Below are positions 17,993 through 26,073 of a stretch of DNA of 64,000 bases, one piece after another. Position 1 is the first letter of the stretch. Every line of letters begins with the position of its first letter. Both the position numbers and the translations under genes were made by a program. The stretch is from positions 248,001 through 312,000 of the forward strand of contig NZ_CP036186.1 in assembly GCF_015291885.1 (NCBI RefSeq). The letters are read 5' to 3'. Below the pieces are notes generated by a model. That model saw nothing but the letters and a program-made list of their open reading frames with translations, did no database searches and had not been told where the DNA came from. This stretch comes from Stutzerimonas stutzeri. Lineage in GTDB: Bacteria > Pseudomonadota > Gammaproteobacteria > Pseudomonadales > Pseudomonadaceae.

Positions 17993-18087
17993 TTTTTGCC
18001 GCCGCCGGGTCTTCCGTGACGCTCAAGTTCGATCCGTGAACTTTGAAACATGTTTTCCATAGTTGGAGAGCATGTTTCCGAGAGGGG

Positions 18088-18134
18088 GTGTGCAACTTCT
18101 TGCACACTTGCTTTGCGCAACTACTTGCGCAAAG
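18088..18134. promoter_or_regulatory. Two adjacent inverted repeats, candidate operator pair
   Basis: The first dyad is GTGTGCAA, CTTC, TTGCACAC (18088-18107). The second is CTTTGCGCAA, CTAC, TTGCGCAAAG (18111-18134). Both are perfect and share the plan GCAA-CTNC-TTGC with 4-base centres. They could be activator sites, for example for the Fis-type regulator of this cluster, or tandem RNA hairpins. Confidence 0.5.
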
Positions 18135-18283
18135 CCCTTATGGGATGGGCATCCTAGACGTGGGGTATGTGCCGTTCAAGGCAATAAGTGTGACCCGTGT
18201 TGCAACGAGAAATATTAGGTGGCGCTTTACGGAACTAATTGGAAAGACGGGGGAAGAGCCTTTATCCAGAAGTAGCTGAATGT

Positions 18284-18316
18284 GTAGGAGATAAGATATT
18301 TTCCCGTAGGAGATAA
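18284..18316. repeat. 11-bp direct repeat with 22-bp period
   Basis: GTAGGAGATAA occurs at 18284-18294 and again at 18306-18316, two helical turns apart. The spacing suits a dimeric DNA-binding protein. No regulator can be assigned. Confidence 0.4.
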
Positions 18317-18363
18317 CTTACAGGCAAATGGCTATCCTCTCATGGAACCAAACTGGTTAATTG

Positions 18364-19266
18364 TTATAGGCCAGTGTCACGAGTTTGGATCGACAGTGCA
18401 GTCTCGTGTCGCTGCCCCGGTTCGAGCACCACAACGTCTGCCATCACGTTCGCCGTTTCGATACACAGCATCCGCTGCCAAGCGTCGTCGGCAAAGCTGG
18501 ACAGACGTCTTGCCTTGTCTATCCAGGGATTCCACAGCACGGCGGACGTCGAGCCGCGGGTGGTCAGCTGGATACGCCGGTTCCAGCCCGAGTCGACGAG
18601 CGTGAGGACCGTGGGCAGGTTCTGATAGATACGGTCGGTCTCGCTGCCGAACTGCAGGTCGCCCTGTTGCTGGTGTTCTTCCCAGTTCTGCAGGGTATCG
18701 ATGAAGGGGCGACCGGCGAGGCCTTCCACCCGGACCTGATGGATGTCGCTGATGGCAAAGTAGGTGTGCAGCGCTTGGCTGATGCTGACGGCTACGCTGC
18801 CGTTGTTGCGGCTGCTGAGTGTCAGTTGGAGATCGTCGGCGAGGCGCACATGCAGAGCCAGTTCGACCTGATGAGGCCAGCCGGGTAGTTCGCCGATTGC
18901 TTGGGGGCAATGGAATTCGAGAATGGCAACGTCGCCTTCGCTGCGCTGTTCGTGCAGTTGCCAGGGCAGGGTGCGCACCAGCCCGTGGAAGGGCGCTGGC
19001 TGTTCGCCCTGGTAGCTTGCCTGCACCGTCTGCGGGTTGCGCGCCAGGTCGCCGAACCAGGGCCAGCAGATCGGTACCCCTCCGCGTACCGACTGGCCCT
19101 GCTGGAAGGTGGCCTCTTCGCTGAGCCAGATGATCGGCGGCGCGTCGCCCTTGCGATAGCTGAGGATCTGCGCGCCTTGTTCGGTGATCAACAGTTCGTC
19201 TTCGCCGCGGCGGACTCGCCAGCAGGCGAGTTGGTCCATTTCGATGCGTTGAATATCGACAGGCAT
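18364..19266 (-). CDS. D-hexose-6-phosphate mutarotase (YeaD-type)
   Basis: The 300-residue aldose 1-epimerase-like protein carries GGVPICWPWFG, the substrate-phosphate-binding and fold region of the YeaD family, then HGLVRTLPW with the conserved His and ALHTYFAISDI. It interconverts anomers of hexose 6-phosphates in the cytoplasm. The ATG at 19266 (MPVDIQRIEMD) is preferred over an upstream in-frame ATG because family members start near the first beta strand. It follows the ABC transporter genes on the same strand after a stem-loop. Confidence 0.88.
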   Translation of the reverse strand: MPVDIQRIEMDQLACWRVRRGEDELLITEQGAQILSYRKGDAPPIIWLSEEATFQQGQSVRGGVPICWPWFGDLARNPQTVQASYQGEQPAPFHGLVRTLPWQLHEQRSEGDVAILEFHCPQAIGELPGWPHQVELALHVRLADDLQLTLSSRNNGSVAVSISQALHTYFAISDIHQVRVEGLAGRPFIDTLQNWEEHQQQGDLQFGSETDRIYQNLPTVLTLVDSGWNRRIQLTTRGSTSAVLWNPWIDKARRLSSFADDAWQRMLCIETANVMADVVVLEPGQRHETALSIQTRDTGL

Positions 19267-19370
19267 GGGCAATCTCGTGATGGGTTCGGGTTTGCGTCTG
19301 ACCGCAGGGCTGCGGCGGGATTCAGCCGATAGGGCCGACATGGGTGGTCGGCAGCGCTGCTGGTGCTGTT

Positions 19371-19400
19371 GCCCCCTCGCCGCGGTCGAGGGGGCCTTTT
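19371..19400 (+). terminator. Stem-loop between permease and mutarotase genes
   Basis: GCCCCCTCG and CGAGGGGGC form a 9-bp stem with a 7-base loop, followed on the plus strand by CTTTT. On the minus strand, the direction of the genes, there is no T-run, so there it may act as an mRNA-stabilising hairpin or a weak terminator. Confidence 0.45.
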
Positions 19401-19406
19401 ACGGAA

Positions 19407-20096
19407 TCAACGGCCCTGGCAGGCGTCGACACGTAGCCAGCGTTCCAGCAGCTTGAAGCCCTGCATCAATACGAAGGCGATCAGCAGATAGATCAGGCCG
19501 GCGGTGAGGAACATCTCCTCATGCTGATAGGTGCGCGCAGCGATCTTGCGCGCCATGCCGGTCAGCTCCAACAGCGTGATCGTACTGGCCAGGGCGCTGG
19601 CCTTGAGCATCAGGATCACTTCGTTGCTGTACGCCGGCAGGCCGATGCGTGTGGCGCGCGGCAGGATGATGTGCAGCAACGCCTGCGCACGCGACATGCC
19701 CAGCGCCCGTGCGGCTTCGATTTCGCCGGATGGCACGTTCTGAATCGCCCCGCGGATGATCTCGGCGATATAGGCGGCGGTGTGCAATGTCATGGTGATG
19801 ATTGCGCACCAGTAAGGGTCACGCAGGTAGACCCAGAGCGCACTCTGGCGCACGATTTCGAATTGCGCCATGCCGTAGTAGACTAGGAACAGTTGGACCA
19901 GCAGTGGCGTGCCGCGGAAGAAAAAGATGTAGCCATAGGGCAGTACGCGAACGGCCAGATGCCTGGATGAACGGGCAATCCCCAAAGGTACGGCGAGGAT
20001 CAGCCCGGCAATCACCGAGACGCCTACCAGTTGCAGGGTCAGCCAGGCACCATCGGCAAAGCTCGGCAGCCACTTGATTAAGGTTTCCCAGGTCAT
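19407..20096 (-). CDS. Polar amino-acid ABC transporter permease (HisM-type)
   Basis: The 229-residue inner-membrane permease has several transmembrane helices and the family motifs FFRGTPLLVQLFLVYYG and EIEAARALGMSRAQALLHIILP (EAA loop that docks the ATPase). It forms a heterodimeric channel with the HisQ-type protein whose gene overlaps it by 4 bp (ATGA). The likely substrates are basic amino acids (Lys/Arg/Orn/His), judged from the family and the binding protein. Confidence 0.92.
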   Translation of the reverse strand: MTWETLIKWLPSFADGAWLTLQLVGVSVIAGLILAVPLGIARSSRHLAVRVLPYGYIFFFRGTPLLVQLFLVYYGMAQFEIVRQSALWVYLRDPYWCAIITMTLHTAAYIAEIIRGAIQNVPSGEIEAARALGMSRAQALLHIILPRATRIGLPAYSNEVILMLKASALASTITLLELTGMARKIAARTYQHEEMFLTAGLIYLLIAFVLMQGFKLLERWLRVDACQGR

Positions 20097-20788
20097 GCTG
20101 CGCTCCGCACGAAGCCGCGGCCGGCACGTTTTTCAAGGAAGTGCATGCCGACCATGGCAACGATGGTCAGGCACAGATAGATGAAGGCTGCTACCAGGAA
20201 GAAGGTGAAAGGCTCCTTGCTGGCCGTCACCGCGATCTGCGAGCGGCGCATGATTTCTTCGAGGCCGATCACCGAAACCAGCGCGGTGTCCTTCATCAGA
20301 ATCATGAACAGGTTGCCAAGGCCCGGCAGCGCCAGACGCCACATCTGTGGCAGGATCAGGCGCGTGAAGATGCGCCGTTTGCCCAGGCCCAGTGCCAAGC
20401 CGGCTTCACGATGCCCCTTGGGAATCGCCAGCAGTGCACCGCGGAATACCTCGGTGGCGTAGGCGCCAAAGCACAGGCCAAGGGCGATGGTGCCGGCGGC
20501 GAACGGGCTGAGTGCCAGATTCTCGATGCCGAACAGCTCGCCGATGCCGCGAATCATGCTGATGGTGCCGAAATAGATCAGCAGCACCCAGAGCAGCTCG
20601 GGTACGCCGCGCACGATGGTCGAATAGGTACCCCCGAGCCAGCGCAATGCGCTGTAGGGTGAGGTCTTGGCGAGTGCGCCGAGCAGGCCGAGCACCAGCC
20701 CCAGCGCCAGGGAGGCGAGGGCCAGTTGGATGGTCATCCAGGTGCCGGCGATCAGGGCCGGACCGAATCCGTGAAGGTCAGGAATCAT
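20093..20788 (-). CDS. Polar amino-acid ABC transporter permease (HisQ-type)
   Basis: The 231-residue permease carries the motif STIVRGVPELLWVLLIYFG and the EAA loop REAGLALGLGKRRIFTRLILPQ. It is the partner of the HisM-type protein. It lies 64 bp after the binding-protein gene, with a strong stem-loop in between. Confidence 0.92.
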   Translation of the reverse strand: MIPDLHGFGPALIAGTWMTIQLALASLALGLVLGLLGALAKTSPYSALRWLGGTYSTIVRGVPELLWVLLIYFGTISMIRGIGELFGIENLALSPFAAGTIALGLCFGAYATEVFRGALLAIPKGHREAGLALGLGKRRIFTRLILPQMWRLALPGLGNLFMILMKDTALVSVIGLEEIMRRSQIAVTASKEPFTFFLVAAFIYLCLTIVAMVGMHFLEKRAGRGFVRSAA

Positions 20789-20803
20789 AGGAACTCAAAC
20801 ACC

Positions 20804-20840
20804 GAAGCCCGATCGGCCAGCAGACTGGCGATCGGGCTTC
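20804..20840 (-). terminator. Intercistronic stem-loop between binding protein and permease genes
   Basis: GAAGCCCGATC and GATCGGGCTTC form an 11-bp stem, extended inward by GCCAG/CTGGC with one bulge. There is no strong T-run, so partial termination or protection of the upstream mRNA is likely. Such a structure would give more binding protein than permease, as is usual in these operons. Confidence 0.55.
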
Positions 20841-20852
20841 GATTCGGTTGGA

Positions 20853-21608
20853 TCAGTAAATGCTGAACGGGAAGTACTTGTCGTTGATCTGCTTGTAGGT
20901 GCCGTCGGCGATGATTTCCGCCAGCGCCTTGTTCAGCCGCTCGCGCAGTTCATCGTTGCCCTTGCGTACGGCGATGGCGATCTTGTCGTCATCGAATACC
21001 GGCTCGCCCTTGAACTCGAAGTTCTTGCCGGCGTCGCTCTTGAGCCATTCCCACTGCACGAAGGTATCAGCGAGGATGCCATCGACACGGCCGGAGGCCA
21101 GGTCTAGATAGGCGTTTTCCTGGGTGTCGTAGAGCTTGATGTCGACGACGCGATTCAGGTTGTCTTCCAGCCAGGTACCGGCGATGGTCGCGCGCTGCGC
21201 ACCGATGACTTTGCCTTTCAGGTAGCCCTCGTCGGTCTTGAAGTCGGTGGACTTGGGCGCGACGAACTGCAGCTTGTTGGTGTAGTAGTGATCGGTGAAG
21301 TCGACGGCCTGCTTGCGCTCCTCGGTGACCGACATGGAAGCGGCGAGGAAGTCGAACTTGCCGGCGTTCAGCGCCGGGATGATGCCGTCCCAGTCAGAGG
21401 TGACCACTTCGCACTCGACCTTCATCTTGGCGCACAGCGCATGGGCGATGTCCAGGTCGAAGCCCACCGCCTGGCCGCTGGCGTCGATCAGGTTGAAGGG
21501 CGGGTAGGCGCCTTCGGTGCCGATGCGCAGTTTTTCCGCGGCGAATGCCTGGGTGCCGATGATCAGCGAGGCAGCGGCGGTCAGCAGGATCTTCTTATAG
21601 CTTTTCAT
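20853..21608 (-). CDS. Periplasmic lysine/arginine/ornithine/histidine-type binding protein
   Basis: The 251-residue family 3 solute-binding protein has a Sec signal peptide (MKSYKKILLTAAASLIIGTQAFA, cleavage after AFA), LRIGTEGAYPPFNLID at the start of lobe 1, and GFDLDIAHALCAKMKVECEVV with the paired cysteines of the LAO/HisJ/ArgT group. It delivers basic amino acids to the HisQ/HisM channel. The gene order ATPase, binding protein, HisQ, HisM indicates one operon. Confidence 0.92.
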   Translation of the reverse strand: MKSYKKILLTAAASLIIGTQAFAAEKLRIGTEGAYPPFNLIDASGQAVGFDLDIAHALCAKMKVECEVVTSDWDGIIPALNAGKFDFLAASMSVTEERKQAVDFTDHYYTNKLQFVAPKSTDFKTDEGYLKGKVIGAQRATIAGTWLEDNLNRVVDIKLYDTQENAYLDLASGRVDGILADTFVQWEWLKSDAGKNFEFKGEPVFDDDKIAIAVRKGNDELRERLNKALAEIIADGTYKQINDKYFPFSIY

Positions 21609-21622
21609 GCGGTGTTGCTCCC

Positions 21623-22396
21623 TTAGCGATGGCTGGACATGAATTGTTTACAGCGCGCCGATTGAGGATTGTCAAATACCTGCTCGGGCGTTCCTTGCTC
21701 CTCGACCAGGCCCTGGTGGAGGAATACCACTTCGCTGGATACCTGCTTGGCGAAATTCATCTCATGGGTGACGAGCAGCATGGTGCGGCCTTCTTCGGCG
21801 AGCGACCGGATCACTGCAAGCACTTCTTGTACCATTTCCGGATCGAGTGCCGAGGTGGGCTCGTCGAACAGGATCACCTTGGGCTGCATCGCCAGCGTCC
21901 GCGCAATGGCCGCGCGCTGCTGTTGACCGCCGGACAGCTGGTTGGGATAGACGTGGCGCTTGTCGGCGATACCGACCTTGGCCAACAGCGCTTCGGCCAC
22001 CTCGGTGGCTTCGGCCTTGCTCTGGCCGAGCACGCGGCGCGGTGCCTCGATGATGTTGTCGAGGATGGTCATGTGCGGCCAGAGGTTGAAGTTCTGGAAC
22101 ACGAAACCCAGTTCGCTGCGAATCCGATTGAGCTGCTTGCCGTCGGCGGCGACCAGGTCGCCCTGCTTGTCGCGCTTGAGCTTGAGCTGCTCGCCGGCCA
22201 CCAGAATCTCGCCCTCGTGGGGGTTTTCCAGCAGGTTGATGCAGCGCAGAAAGGTGGATTTTCCGGAGCCTGAAGAGCCGAGGATGGAAATCACATCGCC
22301 ATCGCGGGCGGTCAGCGAAATGCCTTTGAGAACTTCCAGATCGCCGTAGCGCTTGTGCAGATTGCGGATTTCCAGTGCAGGGATGGCCTCGGCCAT
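21623..22396 (-). CDS. Polar amino-acid ABC transporter ATPase (HisP-type)
   Basis: The 257-residue ATPase carries Walker [10 protein letters not shown] (about residue 39), signature LSGGQQQR (about 155), Walker [15 protein letters not shown] and the switch His in [10 protein letters not shown]. It powers import through the HisQ/HisM permeases. It is the first gene of the operon, 14 bp ahead of the binding-protein gene, so the promoter should lie in the 289-bp gap upstream. Confidence 0.94.
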   Translation of the reverse strand: MAEAIPALEIRNLHKRYGDLEVLKGISLTARDGDVISILGSSGSGKSTFLRCINLLENPHEGEILVAGEQLKLKRDKQGDLVAADGKQLNRIRSELGFVFQNFNLWPHMTILDNIIEAPRRVLGQSKAEATEVAEALLAKVGIADKRHVYPNQLSGGQQQRAAIARTLAMQPKVILFDEPTSALDPEMVQEVLAVIRSLAEEGRTMLLVTHEMNFAKQVSSEVVFLHQGLVEEQGTPEQVFDNPQSARCKQFMSSHR

Positions 22397-22540
22397 GAGG
22401 GGTCCTCTTACAGACCGGCGAAGGCCGCCATGGTCTAGATATCTGATGGTGCGCTCCGCGCGAACTGCTCGCCGTCCTGGCGAGGCGCAAACCTAGCATG
22501 CGATGCGGCATGCGCCAAGCGCGATGCGGCGTTGAGCGGT

Positions 22541-22594
22541 GTGACCAATCGGTCACGTTTCGCCGGCCGCCGATGCGCCCCTATCTATATAGAT
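22541..22594. promoter_or_regulatory. Candidate operators upstream of the amino-acid transporter
   Basis: The 289-bp gap between the ATPase start (22396) and the BetT stop (22686) holds a dyad GTGACC-AATC-GGTCAC at 22541-22556 and a palindrome ATCTATATAGAT at 22583-22594, the only AT-rich island in the gap. They lie 145-200 bp upstream of the ATPase start codon. The regulator is unknown; ArgR-like control would be expected from the function but I do not see a clear ARG box. Confidence 0.35.
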
Positions 22595-22685
22595 GAAATC
22601 GGCGCTGTACGCGCAGGCACACTCTGGTGCCTTGCGTAAACGGCAGGCTCGGTCCGCTTCCGTGCGGCCCGAAGCGGCCACGGTC

Positions 22686-24743
22686 TCAGCTCGCTTCCGG
22701 CTTGGGCGTGTTTTGGTCGTCGGAGAGCATTTCGTCGTGCTCGGCCATCTTCCACGGCAAGCTGCCCGGCGAGATGTGCAGGAAGTGCAGGTACTTTTCG
22801 AACTGGTCGAGTATGTCGCTGATGATGTCCGCCTGGTCGTATCCGTAGACGTCGTAATGCTGGCCGCCGCGGCGCAGGAACACCTCGGCACGGTAGTACT
22901 GCTCGTCGGCCTCCGGCCCTTCGGTCAGCGCGAACGCCGGCATGGCATAACCGACCGCGCGGATCTCGTAGATGAAGTCCACCTGGTCATCCTTGATGAC
23001 CTCCAGGTAGAGCCGCGAATGGGCTTCATCGGTGTGCACTTCGGCTGCCCAGTCCTGGCCACTGAGTTCGCGCTGCACCCGGCGCATGGCCTTGAGCACC
23101 GTGGTGTTCATGAAGCCGTCGACCTCCTCCCGGTTGGGAAAGCTGACCAAACCGGCCAGGCGCTTCTTCCACAGGCCGGGACCGGCGTTGCTGGCCAGTC
23201 GACTGCTCTGCATATGGCTTTGCAGACTGGTTTCGTGGTGGCCTTCGATCACCAGTGCGCGCCACATGCCCAGCGCAGCGATCATCATGATGATCGCGAA
23301 GGGCAGCGCGCTGGCGATGGTCATGGTCTGCAGTGCGCTGAGCCCGCCCGCCAGGAGTAGTGCGGACGCGACCACGCCCTCGATACTGGCCCAGAACACC
23401 CGCTGCCACACCGGCGTATGCAGCGCCCCGCCGGCTGCCAGCGAGTCGATCACCAGGGAGCCGGAGTCCGACGAGGTGACGAAGAAGGTGATAATCAGCA
23501 CCACCGCCAGGAACGAGGCGATGGACGTCATCGGCAGCAGTTCGAACAGTTTGAACAGCGCGATGGCGTTGTCCGCCTGCACGTCGCCAATCAGTGATGT
23601 ATAGCCCTCGACCATGATCATGTGCAGTGCGGTGTCGCCGAACACAGAGAACCAGAGAAAGGTGAACATGGTCGGCACGAACATCACGCCGAAGACGAAC
23701 TGGCGGATGGTCCGACCACGGCTGATCTTGGCGATAAACAGGCCGACGAAGGGCGACCAGGCGATGGTCCAGCCGAAGATGAACAGCGTCCAGTTGCCGA
23801 TCCAGTCGCTGCGGCTGTACGCCTGCAGGTTGAAGGTGCGCTCGATGATGTTGTTCAGGTAGCTGCCGGTGTTCTGCAGAAAGGTCTCGAGGATGAAGAT
23901 GGTCGGACCGACCACGAACACGAACAGCATCAGGCCGATCGCCAGGATCATGTTCAGTAGCGACAGGTTCTTCACGCCCTTGTCGAGGCCGGCGACCACC
24001 GAGCAGATCGCCAGGCCGGTGATGATGGCGATGGCGATGATCTGCACATTGATGCTGATCGGTATCGTCGGCCACAGGTAATTGATGCCCGCATTGATCT
24101 GGGTGACGGACAAACCAAGCGTGGTGGCGATGCCGAACAGGGTGCCGAGAATCGCGAAGATATCCACCACATGACCGATCGGCCCATAGATGCGTTCGCC
24201 GATGATGGGGTACAGCGCGGAGCGCATCGACAGCGGCAAACCATGGCGGAACGAGAAGTAAGCCAGCACCAGCCCGGTCAGACCGTAGATCGCCCAGATA
24301 TGAAAGCCCCAGTGGAAGAAGGCGATCTGCATGGCTTGCTTGGCGGCGTCCACGGTTTCGCCAGCACCGGCCGGCGGCGAGGCGTAGTGCAGCACGGGCT
24401 CGGCCACACCGAAAAACAGCAGGGCGATACCGTAGCCGGCGGAAAACAGCATGGCGAACCAGGCCGGGAAACTGTACTGCGGCTCGGCGTGGTCGGGGCC
24501 CAGTTTGATATTGCCCCAGGGCGTCATCGCGATGCCGACGATGAATACCAGAAAGAACGCCACCGACAGCATGTAGAACCAGCCGAAGTTGGTCGTAATG
24601 AACGCCAGCGTCGAGCTGAACACCTCACCGGCCAGTTCCGGATTGCTGATCGTGCCGATCACAAGCAGCAGGGTGACGACCACGGCGGGGATGAATACGG
24701 GGAACAGAATGACGGCTTTGGGCAATTTTTTAGCGGCGTCCAT
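22686..24743 (-). CDS. betT: BCCT-family choline/betaine transporter (BetT-type)
   Basis: The 685-residue protein has about 12 transmembrane helices, the BCCT signature region GWTIAWSPFVGLFIAKISRGRT and a substrate-site Trp-rich segment (FTFLWFSVFG). A cytoplasmic C-terminal tail of about 170 residues matches the osmosensing tail of long BetT proteins. BetT imports choline for glycine-betaine synthesis under osmotic stress. No betIBA genes are in the window, so it is a stand-alone transporter and the exact substrate is inferred. Confidence 0.88.
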   Translation of the reverse strand: MDAAKKLPKAVILFPVFIPAVVVTLLLVIGTISNPELAGEVFSSTLAFITTNFGWFYMLSVAFFLVFIVGIAMTPWGNIKLGPDHAEPQYSFPAWFAMLFSAGYGIALLFFGVAEPVLHYASPPAGAGETVDAAKQAMQIAFFHWGFHIWAIYGLTGLVLAYFSFRHGLPLSMRSALYPIIGERIYGPIGHVVDIFAILGTLFGIATTLGLSVTQINAGINYLWPTIPISINVQIIAIAIITGLAICSVVAGLDKGVKNLSLLNMILAIGLMLFVFVVGPTIFILETFLQNTGSYLNNIIERTFNLQAYSRSDWIGNWTLFIFGWTIAWSPFVGLFIAKISRGRTIRQFVFGVMFVPTMFTFLWFSVFGDTALHMIMVEGYTSLIGDVQADNAIALFKLFELLPMTSIASFLAVVLIITFFVTSSDSGSLVIDSLAAGGALHTPVWQRVFWASIEGVVASALLLAGGLSALQTMTIASALPFAIIMMIAALGMWRALVIEGHHETSLQSHMQSSRLASNAGPGLWKKRLAGLVSFPNREEVDGFMNTTVLKAMRRVQRELSGQDWAAEVHTDEAHSRLYLEVIKDDQVDFIYEIRAVGYAMPAFALTEGPEADEQYYRAEVFLRRGGQHYDVYGYDQADIISDILDQFEKYLHFLHISPGSLPWKMAEHDEMLSDDQNTPKPEAS

Positions 24744-24897
24744 GGGCGGTCAGCCTCCCTTATGACTGGGTGATGAGCGGGATGTACGCGGCGAAACTTC
24801 CGGAGTGGCCGAACGCTGCCTTCTGGGTAGACGGCCCGAAGCGCCGAATGATTCAGCGAAAATTGTCCTGATTGCTCAATTGGTTGTGCGGCAGCAG

Positions 24898-25667
24898 CTA
24901 AAACGCAGGGTCCAGCCCGTAGCGCCGCAGAATGCGTGTGACGCTGCCGTCGGCGATCAGCGCCTCCAGCGCTTGGTTGAAACGCTGAAACTCGGCTTCA
25001 CTGACCGCGGTACGGGAAAGCCCGATGGCGTAGGAAACGGCCTGCAATTCACCCGCCTGGTGGATGTCTGTTAGCGCTTCCTGATCGATCAGGTGCCAGG
25101 CGACGTCCTGATTGACCACGGCCACGCCGTTTTCCCCGAAGCGCCCGGCCTCCAGCATGCGCAGAAGGCGGCGGTTATCCGCTTTGAGGATCAACTGCAC
25201 GTCAGCAACCCTGGTCAGGTGTTTGCCGAGCACGAACGAGGTGCCGGATGGGCCGTATACGGCGACTGTGCGGCGGCAAGGTCCTGCGGCCGGTGGAATA
25301 CGAAGCGGCTGGCGGTGCGTGCGTATACGCCGTAGCGCGAGGTCACCAGCATGCGAGTTAGATGAAACGCGCGCTCCCGTTCCGGCGAACGGATGACCGT
25401 AAAGATGCCCTGCGCCTCGCCGGCCTCCGCCAAGGCCAGTGCACGGCGCCAAGGATGCAGCTGGACAGGGCAGTCGATGCTCAGCTGTGCACAGGTGGCC
25501 GTGACGATATCGACGAAGGGGCCGGCAGCGATGTCGTTGGCTGCCGCATCAGTCTGCGCGTAGGAGAAGGGCGGGAAGTCTTCAGTGACGAAGCTCAGTG
25601 CTTCTGCGTGGCCTTCGTTGGCTGCCAGGCTCAGTAGCATCGACATCGCAATCCAGCGTAGGGGCAT
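24898..25667 (-). pseudogene. Periplasmic solute-binding-like protein, frameshifted
   Basis: Two overlapping reading frames together make one family 3 binding protein of about 256 residues. The N-terminal part (25667 down to about 25270) has a signal peptide and LSFVTEDFPPFSYAQTD. The C-terminal part continues VAVYGPSGTSFVLGKHL and ADNRRLLRMLEAGRFGENG. The frames join near 25266 and a single missing base would account for the shift. The intact paralogue at 31015-31794 aligns across the break (VGVYGPSGTSYVL). It is either a recent pseudogene or a sequencing error. Confidence 0.8.
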
Positions 25668-25770
25668 GGTTGTAGCTCCAAGGCGATTGGCTACAGCTGC
25701 AAGCGCTCTGCCATCGCTTCAGGCTAGCGCGTCGTCGGCAGCCGCGCTAACTGAGTCGTGACCGTACGTA

Positions 25771-26073
25771 TCAAGGTAGCCAGCGCAATAGGCTCGGCTT
25801 CCAGCTGAGCGTGAACGCGACGGCTGCTGCCATGAGCGCCAGCAGCCAGAGCCAGAGCAGCAGTGCAAAACCTGGCCCATCGACCATGAGCAGGAGCCCC
25901 AGCGCGATAGTGAGCATTAACCCAGCGGCTACGCGCCGCAGCTTTTGCTCTAAAGGCAGCGGGAGTGCGGTCACACGCCAGACCGCCTTGCGATGAGGTA
26001 GCTGCAACAGAGCCAACTGGGCTAGTGCCAGGTAGCACAGCCCAGCGGCCACCAGCTGCACGAACTCAGGCAT
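25771..26073 (-). CDS. DUF3325-like small membrane protein
   Basis: The 100-residue product (MPEFVQLVAAG start) has three hydrophobic helices and a basic loop (PHRKAVWRV). Small proteins of this type close iron-uptake operons that hold a TonB receptor, a DUF3649 protein and a PepSY protein. The start overlaps the end of the PepSY gene by 8 bp. Its function is unknown. Confidence 0.7.
   Translation of the reverse strand: MPEFVQLVAAGLCYLALAQLALLQLPHRKAVWRVTALPLPLEQKLRRVAAGLMLTIALGLLLMVDGPGFALLLWLWLLALMAAAVAFTLSWKPSLLRWLP

Larger units (their letters stand above)
17993..18363. other. T6SS upstream intergenic region, lower GC
   Basis: This 371-bp gap between the IS30 element and the mutarotase gene has no convincing gene; a 78-codon plus-strand opening there has no family features or good start. 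It is richer in A and T than its neighbours and holds the paired palindromes at 18088-18134, a palindrome AAACATGTTT at 18046-18055 and an 11-bp direct repeat at 18284-18316. It is probably the original regulatory region of the T6SS operon, now separated from tssA by IS30. Confidence 0.5.

Noticed and set aside
16947..18062. 371-codon plus-strand frame across IS30
   Set aside because: Antisense to the IS30 transposase.
18181..18195. Possible sigma-54 -24/-12 site on the minus strand (GGTCAC, 5 bases, TTGC)
   Set aside because: The invariant GG at -24 is not kept, and the paired palindromes lie downstream rather than upstream of it.
18043..18279. 78-codon frame in the T6SS upstream gap
   Set aside because: Runs through both palindromes, no Shine-Dalgarno and no recognisable domain.
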